NCBI RefSeq assembly: GCF_954871325.1 | Contig: NC_088775.1 | Span: 49,763,561-49,827,560, forward strand | Source of the DNA: Gordionus sp. m RMFG-2023 | Taxonomy: Eukaryota > Nematomorpha > Gordioida > Chordodea > Parachordodidae | Length of the DNA stretch: 64,000 bases | Direction: 5' to 3' | In this document: in pieces, positions 39,281 through 52,300 of the stretch | How positions within the stretch are numbered: the stretch's first letter is position 1 | Layout of the letters: the number at the start of each line of letters is the position of its first letter | Notes under the pieces: model-generated | What the model was told of the DNA's origin: nothing | Seen by the model: the letters and a program-made list of their open reading frames with translations, nothing else | Databases searched by the model: none | Made by a program: the position numbers and the translations under genes

Positions 39281-39610
39281 ACTATAAAAAAACTCTACCT
39301 GTTATTGTGAATATTCTATAAAAAACTCTACCAGAGTACAACGCCATTTTATAACTCACATAATTAACCAACACAACTCTAAAATTATAATTAATAAATT
39401 TTCAACTCCAAATTTTATTGATTAAATATATTTTAACAAAAACAAAGTCATCATAATTATAAAATCTAGTCCCTTTTATACTTTTTTGAGACAAAAAGAT
39501 CACGAGTTTTACACATGATTATAAAATCAGACGACTATTTATGAATTTGATAAATATTAAACAAAATAATATAATTTTTAAAAATAAATAATTTTAAATA
39601 ATAATATGAC
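39281..39610 (+). repeat. dispersed repeat family R2, copy 2
   Basis: Same family and orientation as 29,685-29,985, with extra bases near 39,465-39,530. It directly follows the 50-bp tandem array. Confidence 0.85.
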
Positions 39611-40465
39611 ATTAATTAGTTGTAAATAAAATTATTTAGCTTGTAAAAATGGACAAGAATATAAAAATGTTATCTTAACAATTTTTGTAAGTCAAATATT
39701 AAGAAATATGGAAATGTTTTCCATCAAATGTGGTCAACACTATACATGTATTTGTTGTCAGCAATTCCCTTTCGGAATGCATTATCCAAAAGGAGATGCA
39801 AAAATTTAATACTCCTTTTAACCGATATCATTCAGGAAACTATTAAGAAAAATGGAAAAAACGAGAAATTTACTTTAAAAAAATATTTTTATAGGTCAAT
39901 ATTGATTTTTCTATGTTTTATTGAAAACTGTTAAATATGGTTTCTTTTATTTTAAGTTAGTTTTTTTTATCCCCCTTTTGTTTAATTTTATTACATTTTA
40001 AAAGTAAAACAAATGGTTATTGTGTTTTCTTTTAATCATGGGGTTTATACTTTTGGATTCTTTAGCAGGTGTTCATTAATTATAAATGAGATAGTTGGAT
40101 CCGAAGGTATAATTAGAGTTCCTAAAAGTACTGGGGGAGGGGTTGGTTTTATCTCCAGTTATGTAAGATAAAACTAACACAACTCCTTTTCGCAAATATG
40201 TTCCTTTTTTCACTTTGCGCTAATTTTATTTTAATATAATTGCTGTTTTTTATTTTTCCTAAAAAAGGGACTAATTTTTTTGTTTATCTCCATCTAATAT
40301 TTTAGCTTATAAATTTCTATAATTTATTAATTGCGTTTAAAATTTATGTGGTTTCATAAAATATTTAATTGTAATTATGTTTTTTAAAAGTTTATTTTAG
40401 ATTCTTTTTATGGTTTAATAAAATTAATATCGAGTTAATCATTTTACCAGATCTCAAGGGTTAGA
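39611..40465. other. no gene recognised
   Basis: AT-rich sequence. The 68-codon frame at 39,728 has no recognisable domain and no splice context that I can defend. Confidence 0.45.
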
Positions 40466-40731
40466 CTTAGAGACAGGGATCCAAACCGAAACGAATATCG
40501 GTTCGGTTCAGATAAGAATAAAGGTTCAAGGTTCAGGTTTGGTTCGCAAAAAATAAAAATATCGGTTCGGTTCGAACCTCTAAAAACCGGTTTGAACACT
40601 TTTGTATTCTACATTAGGATTATGTATAAGGAATTTTTTTTTTTATTTCATAATTAAAATAAAAACCTTCATTTTTATTGATTGCACATTATAAAATAAT
40701 ATTTAATTTATAAATATAACAAATAAATATA

Positions 40732-40974
40732 TCAATGTTTAATTTTAATATGAACAATTACATTTTTTTTATTAAGCTGCACAATTAATATATTTTCAAA
40801 ATTGGTCTCACTCAAATTACATCTATAAGGTAATAATATAAATTTAATTGTTGAAAAACATCCATCCACACCAACTTGGATAGCTGGCATTGCCAGTATG
40901 ATATCAGAATATGTGTCATTTATAATACTATATGTAAATAATTTATATATTAGATTTAATTTTTTTCTAGGCAT
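40732..40974 (-). pseudogene. hAT transposase C-terminal remnant
   Basis: This is the dimerisation segment: MPAIQVGVDGCFSTIKFIL, LPYRCNLSETNFENILIV. The family usually has SVERxFS where this has GVDGCFS. No upstream catalytic sequence is present, consistent with internal deletion of the 40.47-41.67 kb element. Confidence 0.75.
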
Positions 40975-41129
40975 TATAATTTTACTTCCGGTGGAAAATT
41001 TGAAGTGAGAACGGTAAATATTATTTTATTTTAATCATATTTATTTACAGATTATATGAACATTATAGTTACTCCTAAGACTTAAATTGTAAAATTGCCA
41101 ATATGACCCTTCCATAATCAAAACTTACT

Positions 41130-41370
41130 TAATCGGGCATGGGCTTTTATCTGTCCCTTTTACTTCCCATGGGCGTTTAAGTGAGTGGCTTTGCCACTCA
41201 CGCGCACAGGTAACTGCGGCCTGCCCAAAAATCGTGGATGGTCCTCTTAATTATTTTCCCATTTTTTATCCCAATTTGATGGGTTTTTTCATAAGAGAAC
41301 CAAGCGTTGCTCTGTTGTATATATAACTTTTGCTATATGTACGACGTTTAGGGCTAGTGCGCTTAATATT
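41130..41370 (+). repeat. dispersed repeat family R3 (SINE-like?), copy 1
   Basis: It shares blocks with the reverse complement of 56,265-56,515: atgggcttttatctgtccc, cgcgcacaggtaactgcggc, gcttgctctgttgta-like and acgacgtttaggg. The length (about 240 bp), GC-richer composition and spread suggest a short non-autonomous element. I could not find definite A and B boxes. Confidence 0.6.
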
Positions 41371-41895
41371 ACGTATAAACTTAAAATAAAAAATATTGTA
41401 AAACAGGCAATATGCTAAAGTTTAAAAATTATGACTGACGTTTATCAATCAATGATTGATAATAATTTTTAAAACAATTTGAATATAATTAAAATTTTTG
41501 CAATATCTACTAGTAATAACTTACACATTATTTTATAAGCATAAAATTATGAACTCGAACCGGTTCAGAGGCATTTTAGCGGTTCGGTTCAGGTTCGGCT
41601 AGAAATTTTTTAGAGGTTTAAGTTCGATAAAAATACCGGTTTTTAGCGGTTCGGTTCGGATCCCTGCTTAGAGGATCCTTCAACGAATGTTCGAATGATA
41701 CTACGAGCAGTGTACTTGTATCTGAAGCCTCGTTACTTCAAAACATATAGCAGACTATTAACATATTAAATGAAATCTTATAATTTTGATTTTTTTAAAA
41801 TTTTATGCTTTTAATGTAGTTTTTAATTTTTTTTTAAAAAAAATCAAGATTTTAATATAAAAAAATCTAGATATTGATCTAAAATGTCTAAAATA

Positions 41896-42271
41896 AAGAT
41901 GGATGAGACTTATTATATAAATCAAATGACATTGAAAATAAGTTTTTTAATAATATTAATATAATGTTCTATATTGGTTTTATCAGAATATAGAACAAAT
42001 TATGTGTTATTATAACTATTAAATTGTTCATAGTGATATTATTTTTATGCCGATGATATTTTATTTTCATGTCCATGGTATTATTTTAAGATGGATGAGA
42101 CTTATTATATAAATCAAATGACATTGAAAATAAGTTTTTAATAATATTAATATAATGTTCTATATTGGTTTTATCAGAATATAGAACAAATCATGTGTTA
42201 TTATAACTATTAAATTGTTCATAGTGATATTGCCGATGATATTTTATTTTCATGTCCATGGTATTATTTTT
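41896..42271. repeat. recent 192-bp tandem duplication
   Basis: Two nearly identical units begin aagatggatgagacttatta at 41,896 and 42,088. The second lacks 8 bp near 42,230. There are almost no substitutions. Confidence 0.93.
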
Positions 42272-42915
42272 AGGATAGAGAAAAGTTTATTAATTTTGGT
42301 ATTTAAAAAGTATAAAAGTTAGTTCTCTAAGAATAGTTAAATCTATGAGAAACTTAATATATGTCTTTCCCTATTAAAAATATGAGCTAAAATGCTTTCT
42401 TGTCCGGTAATGTTGAAAAATGTGGAACTATAATCCTAAGCAGACGATCATATAAAAAAATAGTAATTTAAATAATTCGCTACTTTAAAAAAATAGCGGT
42501 AGTGACTATTTTTTTGATAGAGGAAGCAAGCACGTTACTTCCAAAAGTAACGTTTAACAACACTGATCGAAACCAATTCGTGGTATTTAGATTGATTTAA
42601 ATTTTGTTTTCCATGAAATTCTTTATTTATTTAAATGAATATATCAAATGTATTAAATATTATAATAAAGAAAGAACATTACTTTTCCTAGTTTTTTTTA
42701 ATTAGAGTACCTTTTAAAATTCAACGTTTAAGATGGCATATTTTTTATTATAAAAAAATTAATGTATGAAGATATATTAAAAATTTACATTTTCAACTTA
42801 TGTATCAGTTTTTAAATTTATTCAATTTCAACAATTTATTTTATATTAAAATATGCTATGTAGGCAATATTAATAAACATCATGGTATGCATATACATCC
42901 TTTAAAATTTAATCA

Positions 42916-43366
42916 TCATTGTTGAATTTTTATTATCATGAGAGTTATATTATCGCCACACAAACTTTTAGCTGCTTTTTGAGATAGACTTAGACATGCA
43001 AGTTCATATGCTTTGTTTAATGGCATTCCCAATTTCAGCTTTTCCTAGGTTGAAATCATATAAAATATATTATAGAATATAAATCAAACAAATAGGTATT
43101 GCATTTTCCTAATCAAAATTAAATATTTTCAAGCCAAGAATTTTTAAGATAATTAATAATTTGAAATTTTTAACATACTTTGATAATATGATGAACAATT
43201 TCTATAGCTTCTTCAGGAGAAAATGCTTTCCATAATCCGTCACATGCTACGATAATGAATCTTTACAAAGAAAAATATAAACCTAAAATAATATCAGACT
43301 CCAAATATTTTTAAGGATAACTGAAATAAGTTAGGTGCCCATGACTCTGAGACATGGATACGTCGC
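42916..43366 (-). CDS. ILKAP-like gene, exons 7-9 (C-terminal half of PP2C domain)
   Basis: Exon 8 encodes FIIVACDGLWKAFSPEEAIE and VHHIIK, and the ACDG aspartate is a metal ligand in PP2C. Exon 9 encodes PLNKAYELACLSLSQKAAKS then GDNITLMIIKIQQ and a stop. The GDN asparagine-aspartate pair is the last metal-binding motif. Exon 7 is the weak point: in the phase-compatible reading it gives HVSESWAP where the family has VSRSIGD, and the phosphatase loop after it is absent. In another frame the same DNA reads SQSHGH with stops close by. Either the exon has decayed or its splice sites differ from mine. Confidence 0.85.
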
Positions 43367-46300
43367 CTTCATTTTATTACCCTATCAAATTAAAACCTTA
43401 ACTTATAACAACTGTTATGGTAATTAATAGTAAGGAAATATGAAATTTGAATCAAATAAGATTAAAAGGTGGATTAAACAAATATATATTTAACCAGAAA
43501 TAATGCAACTTCTGTAGATAAATAGGGTTAGCAAATTTACTAAAAATTTCAATACAATTAACTGGGGTTAACTTGTGCAAAAAGCTTCAAAGACCGTTGT
43601 AGGATTGTGAAATCATTATCGGAGTGATATTTAGTTATTGTAGAAGTGATTTTTAAGAGATGTAATTATTATTTTGTAAATATATTTTTACAATGTTTTT
43701 TCCATTTTTATGATGTTCTGATTAAGTGGGCGCGGGCTTAATTTTTCATTCAAGACCCACCCGCTCAGGTGGCAATAAAAAAATTCATGCCCTCTCACGC
43801 TTACTTTTAAAAAAATTTTGACCCAACGCGCCAGCTCACGAAATACAATATTTTGATCATGCTGTCACGCCCGAATTCACGGTGTTTTTAAATTTCTCAA
43901 AACCTTATAGCCTTTTGAATTTATTTTATCAATTTTTAATTCTCTAATTCCATATTAATAACATGAAATAATTACAATTTATAAATCAAAATTTTAATTT
44001 AAAAATAGAAGAAAGTCCATGTTATATTTTCCATTTGTGTTCGCCTTTCCTCTAATAAGAGATTGGCTATAAAAATAACCTTTCATTAGATGCCTAATTT
44101 GGGACTGAAAATTTTTTATTTTTTCAAAAAAAAGGAAATGAATTTTCTTGCTTCCAAAGCTGTAAAATATTATCATTGTTATGAGCGACGAATCTACTTT
44201 CATCTTCAGATGTTGATGCTTTATCGGAATCATCTAGAAATTTTCTAAATGTTTTATTTAGAATATATGGTTAATGTGTATAGGTGAATTAGAAAATTTG
44301 TAAATGATAGATAGCAATGACTTATGCATATCATCTAATTTTATATCAAATATTTTTAAGGTTGTTTTATATCGTCTAATAAAAACTTAAGACTTTTGAC
44401 ATTCAGACCTAAAATTAAGCCTACCTATGTAGTGGCTGCATAATATATTCTTTATTGAGAATTTTTGTCCTGTTTTTTAGGGTTTTGATTATTATTGTAC
44501 CACTTACAGAAGGTTAACGAAATTTTACTAATTTTTGTTTCAATATATAAACTCATTTATTGTGGGACGAGAATCTGAGCTCAGATTATTGAGCATTCTT
44601 TGAGTATTGATAAAAATTTAAGTGTGTGCATAAGACTCTACAATCATTGTACTAAGTATATTTACAGGGTTTTATATTCAAAAAAGAAAAAGTCCCAATA
44701 AAAAAGGAAAAGTTTCAATCATAAAAGGAAAAGGTCCGATCAAAAAAGGAAAAGGTCCAAACAAAAAAGTAAATTTCCCCAAAAGAAAGGAAAAAGTTCG
44801 ATCAAAAAAGAAAAAGTGTCAAACAAAAAAAAGAAAAGGTTCAATAGTGTCAATCAAAAAAGAAAAATTTCCATTCAAAAAAGGAAAATCGTAATTTTTT
44901 AAAATTTTTATTTATTTTTGTCATTCCCTTTTATTTTATTTCTAACTTTTTGCGATTTCTTTACTTTATTTGTATCTTTTCTCAATTTATTTTTCTTACT
45001 ATATTTTTTCTTTTTCTTCTCATTTTAGAAATTCTTTTGTATTTTTAAAAATAATTTATAAATTTAAGTCCATTTTTTAAACAATTCTTTACGTTTTTTT
45101 TCATCATACATATTGTCGTAATTTTTAAAGGGATCATAACTATCAGGAATCTTCACGGAATTTAAAGGGATCTCTTTAAAATTACAATTTTTTAAAGGAT
45201 AAAGAACTATACGGCATTATCACGTTTGAACCATGATATAGAAGAATCTTATTTTAAAAAGCGTTTTCCGCGCGTTTCGTTTTTTTATTTTATTGTTATT
45301 CATTAATTTTTTATGTTGTTTTTTTTGGTCTTATGAAATAAGATATGTCTAATAGAGGGTATCAATCGATAGCTAATCAAAAGCTATTCAACTGGAAGTC
45401 AATCTCTCCCCCATAATGGGCTGGTCTAGGTCTTGGGAGGTGAAAAATATTTTTATCAACACAAAATATCGATATGGGTATCAAATAAAAGCTAATTTTA
45501 ATATGGTTTGACTGAAAGTCTTCATTCTTGGTCTGGATAGATATGACTTGGTCTGAGGGTGGGGGATAAAAAATAAAATTTTTGATATGGGTATCAAATA
45601 AAAGCTAATTTTAATATCGTTTGACTGAAAGTCTTCATTCTTGATCTGGATGGGTATGACTTGGTCTGGGGGGAAGAAAAGGGCATACATTGAAATATTT
45701 ACCACCCTACAGTCCGTATCTTAATCCTTGAGAATGTGTTTTTTCAATGGAAGGATTTTGTCAGAAATAAAAATCCTATTAACGAGGAAGAATTAATTCG
45801 TTTCATAGAACATGGAGAAAGAGGAATATCTGAGGAAAATGCCAAAAATTATTTTAAAAATATGGAGATATATTCCAAAATGTAGAAGAAGAGAAATTAT
45901 TAATGATTAATATAAATTTTTGTTTCTTGCTATATTAAATATATATCGTAATTGTAATCAAATAATTTGATATGTAAAAAATTATAATAAAAAAGTTGTC
46001 TGCCAAAAAATTTAGTGAAAATTAAATATACTTTAAAGAATTATCAAAAATGAGAAGAAAAAAAAATTGAGAAAAGATATAGTAAAAAAAAAATTGAGAA
46101 AAGATACAAATAAAGTAAAGAAATCGCAAAAAGTTAGAAATAAATAAGAAGGAATGACAAAAATAAATAAAAATTTAAGAAAAATCGAAAAATTTATAAT
46201 TTTTTTAAAAAAATTACGATTTTCCTTTTTTGAATGGGAAACCCTGTATGTTGAGGACCTGACAATCATACCCATCAAGACAAAAAATGAATAATTTCTA

Positions 46301-49300
46301 TTTAGAGATATTTAAATTAGATTTTATTGATACCCATATCGATATTTTGTGGTGATAAAAATATTCCTGACTCCCCAAGCCTAGACCCGCCATCTATGAG
46401 TGATTATTATTATTACAATGAAAAAATATATTTATTAGCTTTTATTTGATAACCATTATTTTTTACACCCCCTCCCCATCCACCCCCCAGACGAAGTCAT
46501 ATCCATCCAGACCAAGAATGAAGACTTTCAGTCAAACCATATTAAATTTAGCTTTTATTTGATACCCATATCGATATTTTGTGGTGATAAAAATATTTCT
46601 GACCCCCCAAATCCTAGACCAGCCATTTATGGGGGAGAGATTGACTTTCAGTTGAATAGATCTTTTGATTAGCTATCGATTGATACCCTATATTAGACAT
46701 ATTTTATTTCATAAGGCCAAAAAAAACATCATTGAAAATTAATGAATAACAATAGAATTAAAAAACGAAACGAAACGCGCGGAAAACGCTTTTTAAAATA
46801 AGATTCTTCTATATCATGGTTCAAGCATGATAATGCAGTATAGTTCTTAATCCTTTAAAAAATTGTAATTTTAAAGGGATCCCTTTAAATCCCGGATAGT
46901 TATGATCCCTTTAAAAATTATGACATATGTATGATGAAAAAAAAACGTAAAGAATTGTTAAAAAAATGGACCTAAATTTATAAATTATTTTTAAAAATAC
47001 AAAAGAATTATCAAAAATGAGAAGAAAAAAAATTGAGAAAAAATATAGTAAGAAAAATAAATTGAGAAAAGATACAAATAAAGTAAAGAAATCGCAAAAA
47101 GTTAGAAATAAAATAAGAAGGAATGACAAAAATAAATTTTCCTTTTTCGATTGACAATTTTCCTTTTTTGATTGGACCTTTTCCTTCTTTGATCGGACTT
47201 TTTCCTTTCTTTTGGGAATTTTCCTTTTTTGATTGACACTTTTCCTTTTTTGATTGAACCTTTTCCTTTTTTGATTGAACCTTTTCCTTTTTTGATCGGA
47301 CCTTTTCCTTTTATGATTGAAACTTTTCCTTTTTTGAATGGGAAACCCTGTATTATGATCATTATGTGGTAAATCATTCAAAAAATTTTGTATTAAGGTC
47401 AAACTCTTTAATATGTACTGAAACAATTGAGATAAATAATATCTTATGAACTGATATAGAGAAAAGACAAATTAATATTTAAATGAACATATTTTTTAAA
47501 AAACTTGTTAATCTATAAATGTAAAGTAGTGTTGTTAAACGACTCGTTTTGAGCCGATTTTTTTAAACGGCTAACTCAATATTTTAGCCAGGAAAATAGT
47601 ACGTCTCGAGATTTCGATAATATATGTCTAGTCCTTTGTTCTATCTATGAGCAAAACCTTCAGGCTTGCGTAATATTTTCTGGTTGAAATATTGAGTTAG
47701 CCCTTTTTAAAAATCGGCTCAAAACGAGCCGTTTAACACTAATGTAAATGAAAACATTAAATAATTATAATTGACTATTTTAGATTTGTAGGTAAATATG
47801 AGAAAATATAAGTTATTAACATGTGTAATCTTATAAATTTTGATTGATTATAATAATTTGAGTGCAAATGATTAGTGTATATATATATAATAAAGATAAA
47901 TGAAAATAAAACATATTTAAATTAAAATTATTTATTCCCAAATTTCCATTGCTGATCGAGAGTTGAGAAATTTTTTTTTCTTAATTCATTGAAATTTTAT
48001 AATACGGAAAAATATGATGTTTATAAAATGCTAAATTTGTTTGTTTTCAAAAATTATTCCTTTTTCAAAATTAGAAAATATATATTATAATTATAAAATT
48101 GCAAACTTATATTGATAAAAAAAACAATTTAAAAAAATTAAAACTTCCGTGATTCACGAAAATTTAGGTTCATGCCCAATCACGCCTGGCAAAAATTTTG
48201 GCAAGGCCCGTCACGTCTAATAATTTAAAATTTATTTACACCCACGCTGTGACTCATTTGTCTCGACTTTAGTTTTTTTTAAAAACTGCTTTGGAGTTCT
48301 TTTTAATAAAAAATTAGAGAAATAACTCTAATTATAATAAAAATGACAGGAAGATGGCATTTTTCATTATTTTTTGATGCTTTTTTTTAAAAAAATGCAT
48401 ATTTCTAAATTTTTTTTGTTTTTGGTTATAAAAAGTTACCATTCTTGTATTACTACTTTCTAAAGTGCACATTTGTCTTATTTTTCCAGTCCAATCATTA
48501 TTAAGTGGCCACATTATAAAATTGGAACTCACATTTTGGCTAATATAGTATATCTCATTCATAAGCATTTTAAATAGCAGAGCACATAAGGGGACAAGAA
48601 TCAAGATTAGAAGAAGTGGTAATAATTAATATTATAGCCATTTCAATTTCATTGCGATAAAAAATAAATAATTAAAATAAACACATTTATTATTATAATG
48701 CATCCTATTTAAATTAATATAAATATTGCAAAACACATATTATTAAAAAAAATTTACTAGAAATCTTAAATTTAGAAATTTAACATCAAAAAAATTAACG
48801 AACGAGACTGATTGCTAAGAAGAACCGAAAGACCATTTTTAACTTGGTACGGTCTAGTCTAGATAGTTGACATTCCCTAAGAAATTTAGTCTTAGAATAA
48901 TATCATGTCAGTTCGGGGCAGTTATTTTGGCGTGTCAATTCGACGCAGTTTCCTGCATAGATTCGCAGCGACAATTCGACGCAATAAAGAAAATAACACT
49001 TAAAATGAGCAAAACAATGTGCCTCTTGGACGCCAGGATAAACTGAGCTGTAAATATTCGGCATGTCAAAACTATTGATTCGTCACATTAATTTAAAGCG
49101 AAAAATTTGCCAAAACTGAGCATACAATGCATAATTCAGCGTGCAAATATTGAACAAGAAAAACTTAGCAAAAGGGTAATTATAAGCGAATTTAAATGAG
49201 ACAATATCTATTCATATCAGAGACCTCAGACCCGGCCCTAAACCTAAGATACACTCAATATTAAAATATAATACACTTTTTAAGGGAACAATTTATTTTA

Positions 49301-52300
49301 AATAAGTATCATTTTATCTCAATTTTCTCTGTCCAAAATTAAGGCAATTACGTATGCTGCCAGGGAGAGAGCGCAAAATGACTAATACTTATATATGATG
49401 ATATATTAAATTACAAGAGGAACAGAAAATAAGGGAATTTCCATTGACCAGTGGAATTGAAAGTATGGTGATTAAAACTTACTCCCTGGACAAATACTGC
49501 AAATAGAAATTTTTACGACAAAAGGGGAGATACGATTTTTAAGATATTATATATGGATTTTATATTCGCTAAAAAACTATCCGTAAAATGCCGAACAGGT
49601 ATATTTTATTTTTTTTTGCAAAAACTAAGGCCGTAGAAAAAAAATGTACACACCCTGACCGAAAATAAAAATTTTTTTAAAGAAATCCGGGGGGGGGGGG
49701 GATTTTTTTCAAATCCGGGCCTGACCGCGCAAATGGTACTTCTGCAGCTGATATTATAAATAAATTCAGCAAACTATAGGGCAATGTGATTGCAAATTTT
49801 TTACTTATTTATGAAAATATTCTTTAGTATCAAAAAGAATATTACACCATGCCTATAACAATTCTTAAGAAATTTTCTACAAACCAAACAACACCGAATA
49901 TTGTTTAAATGGCTTACATAAATAAACAAATACTTTTTAAAAATAAACAAAGATCAAGACCCGGCCCGAAAAATGGTATGATTTAAAAAAATATTGATAT
50001 AAAAGAATAATTGGATGGAGAATTAATTTGGGGGTTAAGCATAATTGTTTAATTATTCAAATCACTTTTTATGAAATAAATTTGTCTTTATTAAAATTCA
50101 TATAAACATTTCGTAATCATAATACACAAATGCGATCAAAGTTAATAAAAATTGAAGACATTTTCGGTAAAATAAAAGCAAGATAAAGGTCACGTATTAT
50201 CCTCGTGTATACAGGTCCTTGAAGTTGGCCCCCAATTTTGGATTTTTAATAGTTTATCAGTTGGACTGATTTGTACCGTTTTCAGTTCGATTTGTACCAT
50301 CACCATTTTTGAGATATTCAAAGAACAAAATGGGGGGCCAACTTCACGACAGCCCCCCAACTTTTGAACTTAAAAATAAAAAGTGGATAGGTCGATAGAG
50401 GATGATTTGTACCGTTTTCAGTTCGATTTGTACCATCACCGTTTTCCAGCTATTGACCGTTAAAAATATGGCGCCAAAAATAAAAAACACTCAAAATTAA
50501 TTTTTTTTGAAAATTTCTTAACGTACAACGATAGATAATTTTTTTATCTTCCTGGTGATGCCTCAAATTAAGCTTTATCTTCATTATTTATTTCGGAAAT
50601 CAAATTTTAAACTTTATATTATAGCGTGAAGTTAGCCCCCCCCTCGATATTCAAAATTTGAGATTTTTCAAATTATGATTTCCGAAATAAATAATGAAGA
50701 CAAAGCTTAATTTGAGGCATCATTAGGAAGAGAAAAAAATTCTCTATCGTTGTAAGTTAAAAAAAATTTTTTGAGTGTTTTTTATTTTTGGCGCCATATT
50801 TTTAACGGTCAATAGCTGGAAAACGGGAATGGTACAAATGGAGTTTAAACGGTACAAATCAATCCCGTTTTAAAAATTTGAAAAATCTCAAATTTAGAAT
50901 ATCGGGGGGGGGGGCTAACTTCACACTATAATATAAGGTTTAAAATTTGATTTGCGAAATAAATAATGAAGATAAAGCTTAATTTGAGGCATCATTAGGA
51001 AGAGAAAAAAATTCTCTATTATTGTACGTTAAAAAAATTTTTTTTTTAAAATAAATTTTGAGTGTTTTTTATTTTTGGCGTCATATTTTTAACGGCCAAT
51101 AGCTGGAAAACGGTAATGGTACAAATCAATCACGTTTAAAAAATTTGAAAAATCTCAAATTTTGAATATCGGGGGGGGGGGGGAGGGCTAACTTCACGCT
51201 ATGATATATGATTTCCGAAATAAATAATGAAGATGAAGCTTAATTTGAGGCATCATTAGGAAGAGAAAAAAAATTCTCTATCGTTGTACGTTAAGAAATT
51301 TAAAAAAGAATAATTTTGAGTGTTATTTTTGGCGCCATATTTTTAACGGTCAATAGTTGGAAAACGGTGATGGTACAAATCGAACTAAAAACGGTACAAA
51401 TCACAAATCATCTTCTATCGACCTATGCACTTTTTATTTATAAGTTCAAAAGTTGGGGGGCTGTCGTGAAGTTGGCCCCCCATTTTGTTCTTAGAATTTC
51501 CCAAAAACGGTGATGGTACAAATCGAACTGAAAACTGTACAAATCGAACTGAAAACGGTACAAATCAGCCCAACTATCAAAAAGTGTGGGGCCAACTTCA
51601 CGGACCTAGTGTATACATATACAAATTTTTGGTTGAAAAGACACTTTTGTTCTCGCAATTATTAAACTGGTTTTGACCAGTTCCTAAAGGCTACTGGGTG
51701 TACTGTTTATAAGATAATTGTGGCGGGAAGAAAATGTAAAAGAAACTTGTAAAAAATTTGTTTTATCAACCAAATGATATATAAAAAAATATCTCGAAAA
51801 CACAACTCAAAAAAAGTGATAAAAAAAGATCTCGAAACATAACAAAAATGAGTCGGCATTTTAATATTTTTAATGATAGAACCAATGTTGTTATTGATTA
51901 AATATAGCAACCTATCTGGTGCCCCGGTAGAAAGGGTTTAGTGTGTATAAAAATATTTTTACAGACAAACCAGGGTGCCTTAAATGATAAAAATTTTGGG
52001 AATGCTTATTTAAAATCTAACAATAATTATTTAAATTGTATATTTGTATATAGATGTGATATCAGTTCAATAAAACTTTTAGCTCACTTAGAAATTTGAA
52101 TTTTAACCATAGAATTCTAAATTAAGCATTATGCATTGCAAACCCTACATATGTTTAATAATTGTATAATGCATAGATACATTCTTCAGTTAAATTTATT
52201 GGAATGGTTTATTCAAATTGCCAACATGCTCCTGATTTTTAATAAATAAACAAAAATTTTGCAATTACGCAGCAGTAAAGAAGGTCAAATGCTACGCCGA

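Larger units (their letters stand above)
40474..41666 (-). mobile_element. hAT element with 7/8 target duplication, internally deleted
   Basis: The tips are CAGGGATCCAAACCGAA at the left and, read inward, CAGGGATCCGAACCGAA at the right. The flanks are CTTAGAGA (40,466-40,473) and CTTAGAGG (41,667-41,674). Subterminal blocks repeat GGTTCGGTTC and GAACCGGTT. Only the C-terminal end of the transposase survives. A dispersed repeat (41,130-41,370) sits inside. Confidence 0.88.
43720..48260 (-). mobile_element. candidate hAT in intron 6, hosting the Tc1/mariner insertion
   Basis: GC-rich, CACGCC-containing patches at 43,725-43,910 and, inverted, 48,145-48,260 stand out from the AT-rich intron. Each edge carries a GCGYGGG block followed by TTAA or TAAA. 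A hAT C-terminal fragment lies just inside the left edge. Target duplication was not found, so the exact tips are unsure. Confidence 0.4.

Noticed and set aside
42408-42565. Possible 158-bp MITE with TTTAACAACACTG right tip
   Set aside because: Only the right tip matches the hAT tip well. The left tip is poor and the flanking 8 bp do not agree.
46911-47426. 171-codon frame rich in Lys/Arg followed by Phe/Leu
   Set aside because: It covers the iteron array and T-rich arm of the Tc1/mariner palindrome. No recognisable domain, and composition explains it.
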